Below are positions 1-10,180 of a DNA stretch of 64,000 nucleotides, in pieces; the first letter of the stretch is position 1, and each line of letters begins with the position of its first letter. The notes under the pieces were generated by a model. The model was not told the origin of the DNA and searched no databases. It saw nothing but the letters and a program-made list of their open reading frames with translations. Source of the stretch: an uncultured Acidimicrobiales bacterium (GTDB taxonomy: Bacteria; Actinomycetota; Acidimicrobiia; Acidimicrobiales; SHLQ01). The position numbers and the translations under genes are program-made. The DNA lies in the NCBI GenBank assembly GCA_938041035.1, contig CALHYX010000008.1, positions 1-64,000 on the forward strand. Direction: 5' to 3'.

Positions 1-137
1 GACTGGCACACCGACACCCAACGCAGCGCCCACTACCGGCACTTCATCCACTTCTACAATCACCACCGAGCACACGGCGCACTCGAATGGTCAACCCCGA
101 TGTCAACGCTCAGGGACAACGTCCCCGGACACCACAG

Positions 138-141
<4 letters not shown>
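1..141 (+). CDS. IS481-like transposase, C-terminal end (cut by window edge)
   Basis: The open frame enters at base 1 and runs 46 codons to a TAG. It contains FYNHHRAHGAL followed by a TP dipeptide, which is the typical end of the DDE integrase core of IS481/IS3-type transposases (YN..RPH.AL..TP). Such enzymes cut and join the insertion sequence ends. The 5' part lies outside the window, so this may be an intact gene. Its stop shares the bases CTAG with the stop of the convergent rpsA gene. No terminal inverted repeat can be placed between them, so the element end would have to lie inside the 3' end of rpsA or the element is degraded. The assignment to IS481 rather than IS3 is tentative. Confidence 0.7.
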
Positions 142-1601
<1,460 letters not shown>

Positions 1602-1807
1602 GATGATGGCTTTCTGGACGTTTCCCAAACCTGGCCAAACCCCTGTTTTCCAGGGACTTTTCCGGGATCTGAGCCGAAATGCGCTGTGGTCGACAATCCG
1701 GTTTCGCTGGATGGATGAGTATCCGACGTTCCACAGCCGTCAGATGTATCGCGCGAGCCTACCGGCCCGCCGGAGAAAAGCCAGAGGCGGGGCGGCCGGG
1801 GAGCACG
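1602..1807. other. Intergenic region upstream of rpsA
   Basis: This stretch separates the methyltransferase gene from rpsA, both on the minus strand, and should hold the rpsA promoter and leader. I see no strong -35/-10 pair and no clear stem-loop, so no promoter is called. Confidence 0.3.
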
Positions 1808-2563
1808 TCAGCGGCGGGTGGCCAGGAGCAGAAACTCCGGCTGGTTGAGCGTCGGCGCGCCCGACCCGTACCGCCCCGGGGTAACCGAGGAGATGCGATC
1901 GACCTTCAGCCCGGCTCGATCGGCCAGCAACCGCAGCTCGCGAGGCGTGAAACACGACGTGTACAGGTCGCGTTCGACCTCCTCGCCGGCCGAGTTCTTC
2001 AGCGTCGCCATCTCGCGGTTCACCCCCCGGTCGGTGTCGAAGGTGTCGGTCTCCTCGAGGTGATGCACCTGGAAGTAGGCCGAAAAGGCGCTCACCGCGA
2101 GGCGGCCGCCGGGGCGCAGCGCCCGTGCCATCCCCTCGAGCACCGTGCCATCCGGGTCTGCATCGTTAAGGCCAACCGAGGTCACCGGGAGTTCGTCGAC
2201 CGCGGCGCCGACCAGGCCAAAGGCTCCCTGACAGAGCGAGATCGCGGCATCGAATTCGGCCGCATACGGCAGGTCGCGCGCATCGAGGCGCACAAACGTC
2301 GCCCCCGAGGGCGCCGCGGCCTGCGCCAGCGCGACGAACGTGGCCGAGATGTCGATGCCGACCACCTCGATCCCCCGTTTGGCCAGCGCATGGCTGTGCC
2401 GCCCCGGCCCACAACCCACGTCGAGCAGCCGCTGGCCGGGCGTCAGGTCGAGTGCACCCACGAGGTACTCGACCTCCTGCTCGGTGCCCTTGGTGAACGA
2501 ATACCGCAGGTACGCGTCCCCCAGGTGGTCGGCGACATCTTCGAAATGATGCCGATCGGGCAT
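1808..2563 (-). CDS. Class I SAM-dependent methyltransferase
   Basis: The 251-residue product has the Rossmann methyltransferase signature: motif I LLDVGCGPGRHS near residue 45, an acidic VVGIDIS at the end of strand 2, a VRLDARDLPY segment and ALRPGGRLAVS (motif post-III). These residues bind S-adenosylmethionine. The acceptor cannot be told from sequence; the overall form resembles small-molecule methyltransferases of the Methyltransf_11/25 groups. The gene begins two bases after the polA stop, so the two are probably co-transcribed, but no functional link to polA is known. Cytoplasmic, with no membrane segment. Confidence 0.85.
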   Translation of the reverse strand: MPDRHHFEDVADHLGDAYLRYSFTKGTEQEVEYLVGALDLTPGQRLLDVGCGPGRHSHALAKRGIEVVGIDISATFVALAQAAAPSGATFVRLDARDLPYAAEFDAAISLCQGAFGLVGAAVDELPVTSVGLNDADPDGTVLEGMARALRPGGRLAVSAFSAYFQVHHLEETDTFDTDRGVNREMATLKNSAGEEVERDLYTSCFTPRELRLLADRAGLKVDRISSVTPGRYGSGAPTLNQPEFLLLATRR

Positions 2564-2565
2564 GG

Positions 2566-5250
2566 CTATTTGGCGGCGGCCCAGGAGTCGCCGAAGGCCA
2601 GGTTCACCGCCAGCGGCACCCGCAGGTCGAACGCATCGCCCATAACTTCGGTCGTGAGCTCCGCGGCCTTGTCGTGTTCGTCGGGCGGCACCTCCAGGAT
2701 CACCTCGTCGTGCACCTGCAGGATGATCCGACTCCGCAACTCCTCGGCTTCGAGGGCGTCGGATAGCCGCACCAGGGCGACCTTGAAAATGTCGGCCGCC
2801 AAACCCTGGATCCCGGCGTTCATCGCCTGGCGCTCCCCCGCCTGGCGAATCCGGGGATTTCCGGCGCTCAGCTCGGGAATCTTGCGGCGTCGGCCGAAGA
2901 GGGTCTCGGTGTAGCCCCGCTCCCGGGCCTCGGCGACCGTGCGATCCATGTACTCCCGCACCGCCGGAAACGCATCGAAGTAGGCGTTCAGTATCTCCGC
3001 GGCCTCACCGGTGGGGATACCGAGGCGCTGGCCCAACCCGTAGGCCTCCATGCCGTAGGCCAGTCCGTAGGACACCATCTTGGCCTTTGACCGGTGCTCG
3101 ATCTTCACCTCGTCGGGAGCGAGATCGAACACCCGCGCCGCCGTTGCGGTGTGAATGTCGTCGCCGGCCTCGAACGCGCCGATGAGCCCCGGGTCCTCGG
3201 CCAGATGGGCGATGCAGCGCAGTTCGATCTGGTTGTAGTCCGCGACCAGCATCTCGTAGCCGTCGGCCGGCACGAACGCGGCGCGAAAGACCCGACCGGT
3301 CTCGCTGCGAACCGGAATGTTGTGCAGGTTGGGCGCGTCGGAGCTGAGCCGACCGGTGCGAGCGACCGTTTGGTTGAACGTGGCGTGAATACGATCGTCG
3401 TCGCGCACCACCGCCAACAGACCCTCGCCGTAGGTGCCCCGCAACTTCTCGACCTCGCGGTACTCGAGCAGGTTGTCGATGATCGGGTGATCGCCGCGCA
3501 ACTTCTCCAGCGTCGCCGCATCGGTGCTGTAGCCGGTCTTGGTCTTCTTCTGCGGCGTGAGCCCGAGCTCCTCGAACAGGATCTCGCGCAGCTGCTTGGT
3601 GCTGTTCACGTTGAAGTCACGACCGGCGTCGGCGATCACCGCGGCGCGCAGCCGGTCGGTTTCGGCCACGAGATGGTCGCGAATGCGTTGCAGTTCGGCC
3701 ACGTCGACGCCGATTCCCAGATGCTCCATCGACGCCAGCACCCGAACCAGCGGCACCTCGATATCGGCGTTCAGCGCGGTGAGCCCCTGGGCTTCGAGGG
3801 CGGCACCGACCGGTTCGAGCAGACGGTCGACCCCCAACGCGGTGCGGGCGGCGTCGTGGGCCGGGTCGACGGCCGTGCCGTCGAAGTCGAGCTGACCCTC
3901 GGCCGGAGCGTCGTCGTCGCGGGCCAACTCGAGGCCGGCGTACCGGGCGAGCACCTCCTCGATCCCGTAGCGGGTCTCAGCCGGGTCCAGCAGGTAGGCC
4001 GACAGCGTGGTGTCGATGGCGAGCGTACGTACGTCGACGTCGCGTTCGAGCAACTCCACCAGCACCGGCTTGGCGTCGTGGGCCGCGACCGGACGCCCTT
4101 CCGGGCCGACGAGGTCGGCCAGGGCCCCGGCGACCTCGGCGTCGTCGAGCAGACCTCCGGGGATCCACGCCACCTCGGCGGCGACTCCGTCGACCACGAG
4201 CGCCAGGCCGTCGCGCAACCCTTCGCCCCCGGCCGCGAGGGCGAGCGGCGCCGACCCCGGCGCCAACGACCGCAGGAGGGTGACCGCGGCGGCGGCATCT
4301 TCCACCGGCACAACTTCGGCTTCGAGTACCTCGGTCGGCGTGCCGAGCGCGCCCTCGGCCCGCTCGCCGAGCACATCGGTGAGGCGGTCATAGAGGCTGC
4401 GGAACTCCAGGAAGTCGAACAGCTTCTGCACCGCTTCGATGTCGATGTCGCCGATCTGGAGCGAGTCGAGATCGACGTCGATGTCGACGTCGCGCAACAG
4501 CACCATCACCTCGGCGTTGCTGCGCACCTGGGCTTCGTGTTCGCTCAAATTGGCCCGAAGCTTCGGCGTCTGATCCTCGACGTGGGCAAAGATCCCATCG
4601 AGCGAACCGTAGTTGTTGACCAGCTTGGCGGCGGTCTTCTCCCCGACGCCGGGCACGCCGGGCAGGTTGTCGGACTTGTCGCCCCGCATCGCTGCGTAGA
4701 GCACGTAGTCGGTCGGTTTCACGCCGGTGCGATCCTCGATGCCGGCCTCGTCGTAGAGCGCGTAGTCCGACACGCCGCGCTTGTTGTACAGCACCTTGAT
4801 GTGCGGGTCCTCGACGAGTTGGTAGACATCGCGGTCGCCGGTGACCACGATGGCGTCGTCGCCGCGATCCCGGGCGCGCGTGGCGAGGGTCGCCAGCAGA
4901 TCGTCGGCCTCGACCCCGACCATCTCCACCGTCGGGATCGCCAACACATCGGTGACCTCGCGCACCAGACCCATCTGTTGGCGCAGGATGTCCGGCGCCT
5001 TTTCCCGGCCGGCCTTGTAGTCGGCGATCTTCTCGTGCCGGAAGGTGGGCTCCGGTCGATCGAAGGCGACGACCACACCGTCGGGTTCGTGGTCGCGCAG
5101 CAGGTTGATCAGCATCGACGTGAACCCGAACACCGCGTTCGTGACCTGGCCCGACGCCGTCGCCAGATCGGTGGGCAGGGCGAAAAACGCTCGATAGGTG
5201 AGCGAATTGCCATCGATCAGCATGAAGGTCTTCTTGGAGGACGCGGCCAT
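2566..5250 (-). CDS. polA: DNA polymerase I
   Basis: The 894-residue protein has an N-terminal 5' nuclease domain (about 1-310, MLIDGNSLTYRAFF and the helix-hairpin-helix GVPGVGEKTAAKL), a central 3'-5' exonuclease-like domain, and a family A polymerase domain (about 500-894). Polymerase motif A is DYNQIELR and motif C is QVHDEVILE. The O-helix reads R-SKA-K-MVS-Y-GLA-YG, with Tyr where E. coli has Phe762. The exonuclease-like domain lacks the DxE metal-binding pair, so proofreading is probably absent, as in Taq and mycobacterial enzymes. It acts in Okazaki fragment processing and repair. Start ATG 5250 follows AAAGG; the open frame extends further upstream but that part is out of character. 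Confidence 0.97.
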   Translation of the reverse strand: MAASSKKTFMLIDGNSLTYRAFFALPTDLATASGQVTNAVFGFTSMLINLLRDHEPDGVVVAFDRPEPTFRHEKIADYKAGREKAPDILRQQMGLVREVTDVLAIPTVEMVGVEADDLLATLATRARDRGDDAIVVTGDRDVYQLVEDPHIKVLYNKRGVSDYALYDEAGIEDRTGVKPTDYVLYAAMRGDKSDNLPGVPGVGEKTAAKLVNNYGSLDGIFAHVEDQTPKLRANLSEHEAQVRSNAEVMVLLRDVDIDVDLDSLQIGDIDIEAVQKLFDFLEFRSLYDRLTDVLGERAEGALGTPTEVLEAEVVPVEDAAAAVTLLRSLAPGSAPLALAAGGEGLRDGLALVVDGVAAEVAWIPGGLLDDAEVAGALADLVGPEGRPVAAHDAKPVLVELLERDVDVRTLAIDTTLSAYLLDPAETRYGIEEVLARYAGLELARDDDAPAEGQLDFDGTAVDPAHDAARTALGVDRLLEPVGAALEAQGLTALNADIEVPLVRVLASMEHLGIGVDVAELQRIRDHLVAETDRLRAAVIADAGRDFNVNSTKQLREILFEELGLTPQKKTKTGYSTDAATLEKLRGDHPIIDNLLEYREVEKLRGTYGEGLLAVVRDDDRIHATFNQTVARTGRLSSDAPNLHNIPVRSETGRVFRAAFVPADGYEMLVADYNQIELRCIAHLAEDPGLIGAFEAGDDIHTATAARVFDLAPDEVKIEHRSKAKMVSYGLAYGMEAYGLGQRLGIPTGEAAEILNAYFDAFPAVREYMDRTVAEARERGYTETLFGRRRKIPELSAGNPRIRQAGERQAMNAGIQGLAADIFKVALVRLSDALEAEELRSRIILQVHDEVILEVPPDEHDKAAELTTEVMGDAFDLRVPLAVNLAFGDSWAAAK

Positions 5251-5312
5251 GTCCGCCTTTCTAGCAGGCCCCCTTTCGCTTTCCGTCCGGGCCGCGCCGC
5301 CGCCCGCGATCG

Positions 5313-5954
5313 CTACTCGGCGTGGTACTCGCGGGAGCCGTCGAGCAGCGCATCGGCGATCTGGCGCATGGTGCACCGCTCGCGCATCGCGGTCCGCTGG
5401 AGGTAGCCGAACGCGTCGGCTTCGGCGAGGCCGTGGGCGTCCATCAGCATCCCTTTGGCCCGGTCGAGCACCTTGCGGGTCTCGAGCTGGCCGTCGAGCC
5501 GGTCCTTTTCGTCGTGCAGTTCGACGTATTCCCGGTGCCGGGCGATCGCCATTTCGATGGCCGGCACGAGATCGGTGCGCTGGAACGGCTTTACGAGATA
5601 TGTGAGGGCCCCGGCGTCGCGGGCCCGCTCGATGAGTTCTCGCTGGCTGAAGGCGGTGAGGATCACCACCGCGGCGAGCCGTTCGTTGGCGATCTGGCGA
5701 GCGGTCTCGATGCCATCCTGGCCCGGCATCTTCACATCGAGGATCGCGACGTCGGGGCGCAATTCGCGCACGAGCTCGACCGCGGTGTCGCCCCGGCCGG
5801 TCTCCCCCACGACGGCGTAGCCCTCGTCTTCGAGCGTTTCCTTGACATCGAGCCGGATGATCGCCTCGTCCTCGGCCAGCACGACCCGGGCCAGCGGCGC
5901 CGGCCCGGCGGCGCTCTCGGCACTCGGAGCGTTTTGGGCACCCTCCGCGCTCAC
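5313..5954 (-). CDS. ANTAR-domain response regulator (PdtaR-like)
   Basis: The 213-residue protein has a receiver domain (about residues 22-140) with the acidic pair AEDEAI, phospho-acceptor Asp in AILDVKMPG, a T/S switch in VILTAFS and Lys in LVKPFQ. A C-terminal ANTAR domain follows (ETRKVLDRAKGMLM...AFGYLQRTAM...IADALL). ANTAR regulators bind paired RNA hairpins in nascent transcripts and prevent termination. It corresponds to Rv1626/PdtaR of M. tuberculosis, which also lies near polA and rpsA. GTG 5954 overlaps the TGA of the upstream coiled-coil gene (GTGA), which implies translational coupling. No histidine kinase gene lies nearby. Confidence 0.9.
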   Translation of the reverse strand: MSAEGAQNAPSAESAAGPAPLARVVLAEDEAIIRLDVKETLEDEGYAVVGETGRGDTAVELVRELRPDVAILDVKMPGQDGIETARQIANERLAAVVILTAFSQRELIERARDAGALTYLVKPFQRTDLVPAIEMAIARHREYVELHDEKDRLDGQLETRKVLDRAKGMLMDAHGLAEADAFGYLQRTAMRERCTMRQIADALLDGSREYHAE

Positions 5955-6244
5955 GATGCCTCCGCCTGGAGCCGGTCGAGCAGCTGGTCCTGGTCGGCTT
6001 CGAGCTGCTGAATCTGCGCATGCACCTCGGACTGATGCCGGGCCATGGCATCGGCATGCTTTTGGGCCTGCCGACGCTCGCGATCGGCGCCCGGGGTCTC
6101 CGAGACCATCGCTCGAATACGAGCGTCCTCGGCCTCTTCGGCGAAATGCGCCAGCTGTTCGTCGACCACGCTGAGGTCCTCGCGCAGCCGCTTCAGCTGG
6201 TTGGAGACCTCCAGGAGCCGTCGCTCGACGATGCTTTTCGACAT
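5951..6244 (-). CDS. Small coiled-coil protein coupled to the ANTAR regulator
   Basis: The 97-residue product is almost entirely charged helix, with heptad-like spacing (LLEVSNQLKRLREDLSVVDEQL, later IQQLEADQDQLLDRLQ) and no Cys or membrane segment, so a dimeric coiled coil is likely. Its stop overlaps the GTG start of the response regulator. That arrangement suggests a partner or modulator of the regulator, but this is inference and I do not recognise a named family. Start ATG 6244 is the only good one. Confidence 0.7.
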   Translation of the reverse strand: MSKSIVERRLLEVSNQLKRLREDLSVVDEQLAHFAEEAEDARIRAMVSETPGADRERRQAQKHADAMARHQSEVHAQIQQLEADQDQLLDRLQAEAS

Positions 6245-6300
6245 GGGCGCAGCATAGGGGTGCTTGGCGAAGTCGCCGACCGACAGCTACATCTGTTGGC

Positions 6301-6858
6301 GTGCCCACCGGTCCCAGCTCCTCCCCCGCGGCCCGCGCTGCGGCCACTCCCCACCGACGTAACCGGGTGCGGCGGCTGAGCGCAATCGTGGCCGCCACCG
6401 CGGTCCTGGCCGGCGCGTGCGGCGACGGATCCGACGGGGCCACGGGCTGCTCCTCGCCGGTGCGCGAGCAGCTCGACCCGGCGTCGCTCAACCATGTCAT
6501 CGACCCTGACACGGCAACGTTCCTGACCGACCCGCCGACGTCTGGGCCCCACGTTGCGATCCCCGCCCCGACCGGCGTGCTCGGCGACCCGCTCCCGCCG
6601 GCGATCCAGGTCACCGTCCTCGAAGCCGGCGCCGCCCTCGTGCAGTACCGCGATCAGCCCGACCCCGACCGCGAGGCGCTCGAGTCGCTCACCGACAACG
6701 GCGCGGTCGTCGGCCCCAACCCGGACCTCGATCGGCCGATCATCGCCACGGCCTGGACCTGGAAGCTCGAATGCGGCGACGCCTCGGCGGAATCGCTGGT
6801 CGCCCTGCGCGAGTTCGTCACGACCAAACCCGCCGACGCACCGGGCGCCGACGGCTGA
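6301..6858 (+). CDS. DUF3105-like exported protein, probable lipoprotein
   Basis: The 185-residue protein begins with an Arg-rich segment, a hydrophobic stretch (LSAIVAATAVLAGAC) and a Cys that could be lipidated, although the position -3 residue is Ala and the lipobox is weak. The body carries PPTSGPH and a following APTGVLGDPLPP...VLEAGAALVQYR, which match the hallmark of DUF3105 proteins (TSGPH and LEHG..V.QY) of unknown function. The usual His of the LEHG segment is replaced here (LEAG). GTG 6301 starts the longest frame; GTG 6367 would give a tighter signal peptide and may be the true start. It diverges from the coiled-coil gene. Confidence 0.7.
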   Translation: MPTGPSSSPAARAAATPHRRNRVRRLSAIVAATAVLAGACGDGSDGATGCSSPVREQLDPASLNHVIDPDTATFLTDPPTSGPHVAIPAPTGVLGDPLPPAIQVTVLEAGAALVQYRDQPDPDREALESLTDNGAVVGPNPDLDRPIIATAWTWKLECGDASAESLVALREFVTTKPADAPGADG

Positions 6859-6916
6859 GCCCTGCCCCGGCGGAATGGGCAAAACAGCGGGGACCGAGGG
6901 GATCGGGCGCGAGAGT

Positions 6917-7849
6917 TCAGCGGTTGAGGAACGCCGACGTCGCGTGACCACAGAGCGCGGGTTCGTCGATCCAGGGTGCGTGCCCGGCCGCCGGGATGAG
7001 CTGAAGCTCCGCATCGGGCAGCTGCGCGGTGAACCGACGCGCCACGCGTTCGCCGCCGTTCGGGTCATCGGCCCCCCACAGCAAAAGCACGGGAGCGGTG
7101 ACCCGTGCCAGCAGCTCGGGCTCGAACACCACCTCGGGGTTCAACCCCGCGATCGGCCGGAACACCTGCGGCGTGGTCCGCACCTCGTTCACCATGGTGT
7201 CGGTGTCGCGCAAAAGCGCGAGGAACCAGTCGATCATGGTGTCGTCGAACTTGCCGTTGTCGAGCGCGGCCCCGAGGCCGATTTGGCGCACCATCATCTT
7301 GACGGCTCCGCGCGTGGGCGGAATCCTCGCCGTCAGCTGGTTGAGGCCCGGTATGGCGCTCATCCGCAACATTGCGGGGACCTTCTCCATGGTCGCTCCG
7401 ACCGGCCAGCTGTACTCCACAATGCGGCTGATCCGCGACGGGTGCGCCGCGGCACCGCGGAAGGCAAACATCCCCCCGTAGGAGGTCGCTCCGACCGCAG
7501 CCTGATCCAGGTCGAGCGCGTCGAGCACGTCGACGATCAGCGCATCGGCGAAGCGCTGGACCTCAGCGATCGTGGCGAACCCCCGCTCTCCGCCGACCGG
7601 CTCGCTCAGGCCGCATCCCGGCCGGTCGATCGCGATGGCGTGAACCCCGTCGAGATGGGCGAACAGAGGGGCCCAACTCGCACCGGCGTTGGTGCCGCCG
7701 TGGACGAACACGATCGGCGAACCCTCGCCCACCTCCTGCACCCGGATGGTGGCACCGTTGCGCAGCTTCACGAAGCGCTCGCGCGGTTCGACCGAGACCG
7801 AACGCCACAGCCGCTCCTCGGCGCCCCGAAAGTTCACTTGCACGCCCAT
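6917..7849 (-). CDS. Alpha/beta hydrolase
   Basis: The 310-residue product is an alpha/beta-hydrolase fold enzyme. The oxyanion region HGGTNAGASW and the early DRPGCGLS segment are typical. The nucleophile elbow position reads GATSYGG, with Ser as likely nucleophile (Gly-x-Ser is changed to Thr-Ser). The acid is probably in LLWGADDPNG and the base is the His of AAGHAPWID. The substrate cannot be inferred. ATG 7849 was chosen because the open frame above it runs into the tRNA gene. It stands alone, convergent to the DUF3105-like gene. Confidence 0.85.
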   Translation of the reverse strand: MGVQVNFRGAEERLWRSVSVEPRERFVKLRNGATIRVQEVGEGSPIVFVHGGTNAGASWAPLFAHLDGVHAIAIDRPGCGLSEPVGGERGFATIAEVQRFADALIVDVLDALDLDQAAVGATSYGGMFAFRGAAAHPSRISRIVEYSWPVGATMEKVPAMLRMSAIPGLNQLTARIPPTRGAVKMMVRQIGLGAALDNGKFDDTMIDWFLALLRDTDTMVNEVRTTPQVFRPIAGLNPEVVFEPELLARVTAPVLLLWGADDPNGGERVARRFTAQLPDAELQLIPAAGHAPWIDEPALCGHATSAFLNR

Positions 7850-7906
7850 GGGCCATGCTCGCACAACCCGGCGCGAAGGCCGTGCGGAATGGCGGTTGAG
7901 CTGTCG

Positions 7907-7989
<83 letters not shown>

Positions 7990-8081
7990 GACGGGTTGCA
8001 AGGTTATCGCCGAATGATGAAACCACCATGGTGATCGGTGGGTCATACTTGGACAACCGAGATTGGGGCACAGAACAACCG

Positions 8082-9260
8082 ATGATCGTCTTTACCTATC
8101 CAGGTCAGGGTTCGCAGAAGCCGGGCATGGGTGCCCCCTGGGCGGACCAGGAGTCCTGGGAGCTGGTCGCCGAGGCGAGCGAGGCGGCCCAGCGCGACAT
8201 CGAGCACCTCCTGCTTCACGCCGACGCCGAGGAGCTGCGCGAGACCCGCAACGCTCAACTGTCCACCTTCGTTCTGTCGATGATCGTGCTCGACGCGGTC
8301 GGCCGGGTCGGGGCCGATGCCGCCGGTCATGCCGGCCACAGCCTCGGCGAGTACAGCGCCCTGACCGCCGCGGGCACGCTCGACTTTCACGACACCGTCG
8401 CGCTCGTCGCCGAACGGGGCGCCGCCATGCAGGCCGCGGCCGATGGCCAGGCCGGCGCCATGGCGGCGGTACTCGGGCTCGACGACGACGAGGTCACCAT
8501 CGCCTGCGACCGGATCGCCGATGACGTCTGGGTCGCAAACTTCAACGCCCCGGGCCAGGTCGTGGTCTCCGGTACCCCCGACGCCGTTGCCCGGGCGGGT
8601 GAGATGGCCAAGGAACTCGGCGCCAAACGGGTGATGAACCTGCCGGTTGGCGGCGCGTTTCACACGCCGCTGATGTCACCGGCGCGCGACCGGCTGCGCA
8701 AGGCGATCGACCTCACCGACTTCCGAGCGCCCCAGGGCATCGTGGTCGCCAACGTCGACGCGGCCGCCCACGCCGACCAGTCCGAATGGCCCGACCTCCT
8801 GAAAGCCCAGCTGTGTTCGCCGGTGCGCTGGCGCCAGACGCTACACACCCTGGGCGACCGCGGTTTCACGACGTTTGTCGAGCTCGGCCCCGGCGCCGTG
8901 CTCACGGGAATGGCCAAGCGCACCCTCAAGGGCAGCAGAACGCTGTCGGTCTCCAAACCCGACGACCTCGATGTGCTGCTCGAAACCCTCGCGGGCCCGC
9001 CGGTCGCCGAGGTCGGCCAACTCGAAGGCGAGCACCTTTTCGCCAGCGAACGCCTCGTGGTCAGCCCCTCCGCCGGCGTCTTCACCGCGACCGAAGGCCT
9101 GGCCGCCGGCGATGAACTCACCATCGGCCGGGTGATCGGCCACGTCGGCTCGGCCGAAGTCCGCTCGCCCTTCGCCGGCTCACTCATGGGGTTGCTCGCC
9201 GTCGACGGCGAACGGGTCACCGCCAGCGAACCGCTGGCCTGGCTGCGGGTTGCCCAGTGA
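8082..9260 (+). CDS. fabD: Malonyl-CoA:ACP transacylase with extra C-terminal biotinyl-like domain
   Basis: FabD loads malonyl groups onto ACP for type II fatty acid synthesis. The catalytic domain (about residues 1-300) has GQGSQ near the N terminus, nucleophile Ser in GHSLGEYSAL, and the catalytic His in GGAFHTPLM. At 392 residues the protein is 80-90 longer than a usual FabD. The extra C-terminal part reads as a biotinyl/lipoyl-like barrel (VVSPSAGVF...GDELTIGRVIGHV...VRSPFAGSLMGLL..DGERV), but the MKM-type lysine is missing. It is the first gene of the fab cluster. ATG 8082 is chosen because FabD proteins begin just before YPGQGSQ. The fabH GTG overlaps its TGA. Confidence 0.93.
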   Translation: MIVFTYPGQGSQKPGMGAPWADQESWELVAEASEAAQRDIEHLLLHADAEELRETRNAQLSTFVLSMIVLDAVGRVGADAAGHAGHSLGEYSALTAAGTLDFHDTVALVAERGAAMQAAADGQAGAMAAVLGLDDDEVTIACDRIADDVWVANFNAPGQVVVSGTPDAVARAGEMAKELGAKRVMNLPVGGAFHTPLMSPARDRLRKAIDLTDFRAPQGIVVANVDAAAHADQSEWPDLLKAQLCSPVRWRQTLHTLGDRGFTTFVELGPGAVLTGMAKRTLKGSRTLSVSKPDDLDVLLETLAGPPVAEVGQLEGEHLFASERLVVSPSAGVFTATEGLAAGDELTIGRVIGHVGSAEVRSPFAGSLMGLLAVDGERVTASEPLAWLRVAQ

Positions 9261-10180
9261 GCGGCATCCGCATCAGCGGCTGGTCGTCGCACCTGCCCGA
9301 AAAATCGCTGACAAACCACGACCTCAGCGAGATGATGGACACCGATCACGACTGGATCGTCGATCGCACCGGTATCAGCAGCCGTCACGTCGGGGGCTCC
9401 ACCGTCGACATGGCGATCGCCGCCGGCCGGGAGGCGATCGAGCGGTCGGGGGTCGACCCTGCCGCCATCGACCTCGTGATCCTCGCCACCGTCAGTCCCG
9501 ACCAGGTGATGCCCGCCAGCGCCTGCACCGTCCAACGCGAACTCGGGCTCGACTGCGGCGCCTACGACCTCAACGCCGCGTGCTCGGGATTCGTCTACGG
9601 GCTCATCAGCGCGGCCGGTATGGCGGCGATGGGCTACGAGAAGATCCTCATGATCGGTTCCGACGCCCTGTCGAGTTGGGTCGACTGGACCGACAGGGGC
9701 ACCGCCATCTTGTTCGGCGACGGCGCCGGTGCGGTGGTCATCGAACGCGACGACGAACCCCACCTGCTCGGTTTTGACCTGGGCGCCGACGGCAGCGCTG
9801 CCCACATCCTCTACACCGACCACGGTGGTCACATCACGATGGATGGCCGCGAGGTGTTTCGGCGAGCCGTGCGCGCCATGGTCGGTTCGAGCGAACGAGC
9901 GCTGGCCCAGGCGGGCGTCTCGATCGACGAGATCGACTGGGTGCTGCCCCACCAGGCCAACGTTCGCATCATCGAAAGCGCCTGCAAACGACTCGGCGCC
10001 CCGGTCGACAAGGCCATCATGGTCCTCGACCACACCGGGAACACCTCGTCGGCCAGCATTCCGCTCGCGCTCGATGCGGCGGCGGCCGACGGGCGGGTCA
10101 CTCCCGGCGACCTGCTGTTGCTCACCGGGTTCGGCGCCGGCATGACCTGGGCGTCCGCCGTCGTGCGGTGGAATCCGTGA
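9257..10180 (+). CDS. fabH: 3-oxoacyl-ACP synthase III
   Basis: FabH condenses a starter acyl-CoA with malonyl-ACP to begin fatty acid elongation. The 307-residue protein carries the full Cys-His-Asn triad: Cys in LNAACSGFVYG, His in LPHQANVRI and Asn in DHTGNTSSAS. The N-terminal WIVDRTGI.SRH segment is also typical. GTG 9257 overlaps the fabD stop and fabG overlaps the fabH stop, both as GTGA, so translation is probably coupled across the three genes. Confidence 0.96.
   Translation: MSGIRISGWSSHLPEKSLTNHDLSEMMDTDHDWIVDRTGISSRHVGGSTVDMAIAAGREAIERSGVDPAAIDLVILATVSPDQVMPASACTVQRELGLDCGAYDLNAACSGFVYGLISAAGMAAMGYEKILMIGSDALSSWVDWTDRGTAILFGDGAGAVVIERDDEPHLLGFDLGADGSAAHILYTDHGGHITMDGREVFRRAVRAMVGSSERALAQAGVSIDEIDWVLPHQANVRIIESACKRLGAPVDKAIMVLDHTGNTSSASIPLALDAAAADGRVTPGDLLLLTGFGAGMTWASAVVRWNP

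Noticed and set aside
3094..5406. Long open frame on the plus strand opposite polA
   Set aside because: It is a shadow of polA: high G+C at third positions keeps the opposite strand open, and the product is a low-complexity Arg/Gly/Asp/Val mix with no domain.
5251..6057. Extra 269 codons in front of PolA
   Set aside because: The segment overlaps the response regulator in another frame, is Arg-rich without structure, and the ATG at 5250 has its own ribosome binding site.
6193..7068. Minus-strand frame across the DUF3105-like gene
   Set aside because: The plus-strand product has a signal peptide and a family motif, whereas the minus-strand product has none.
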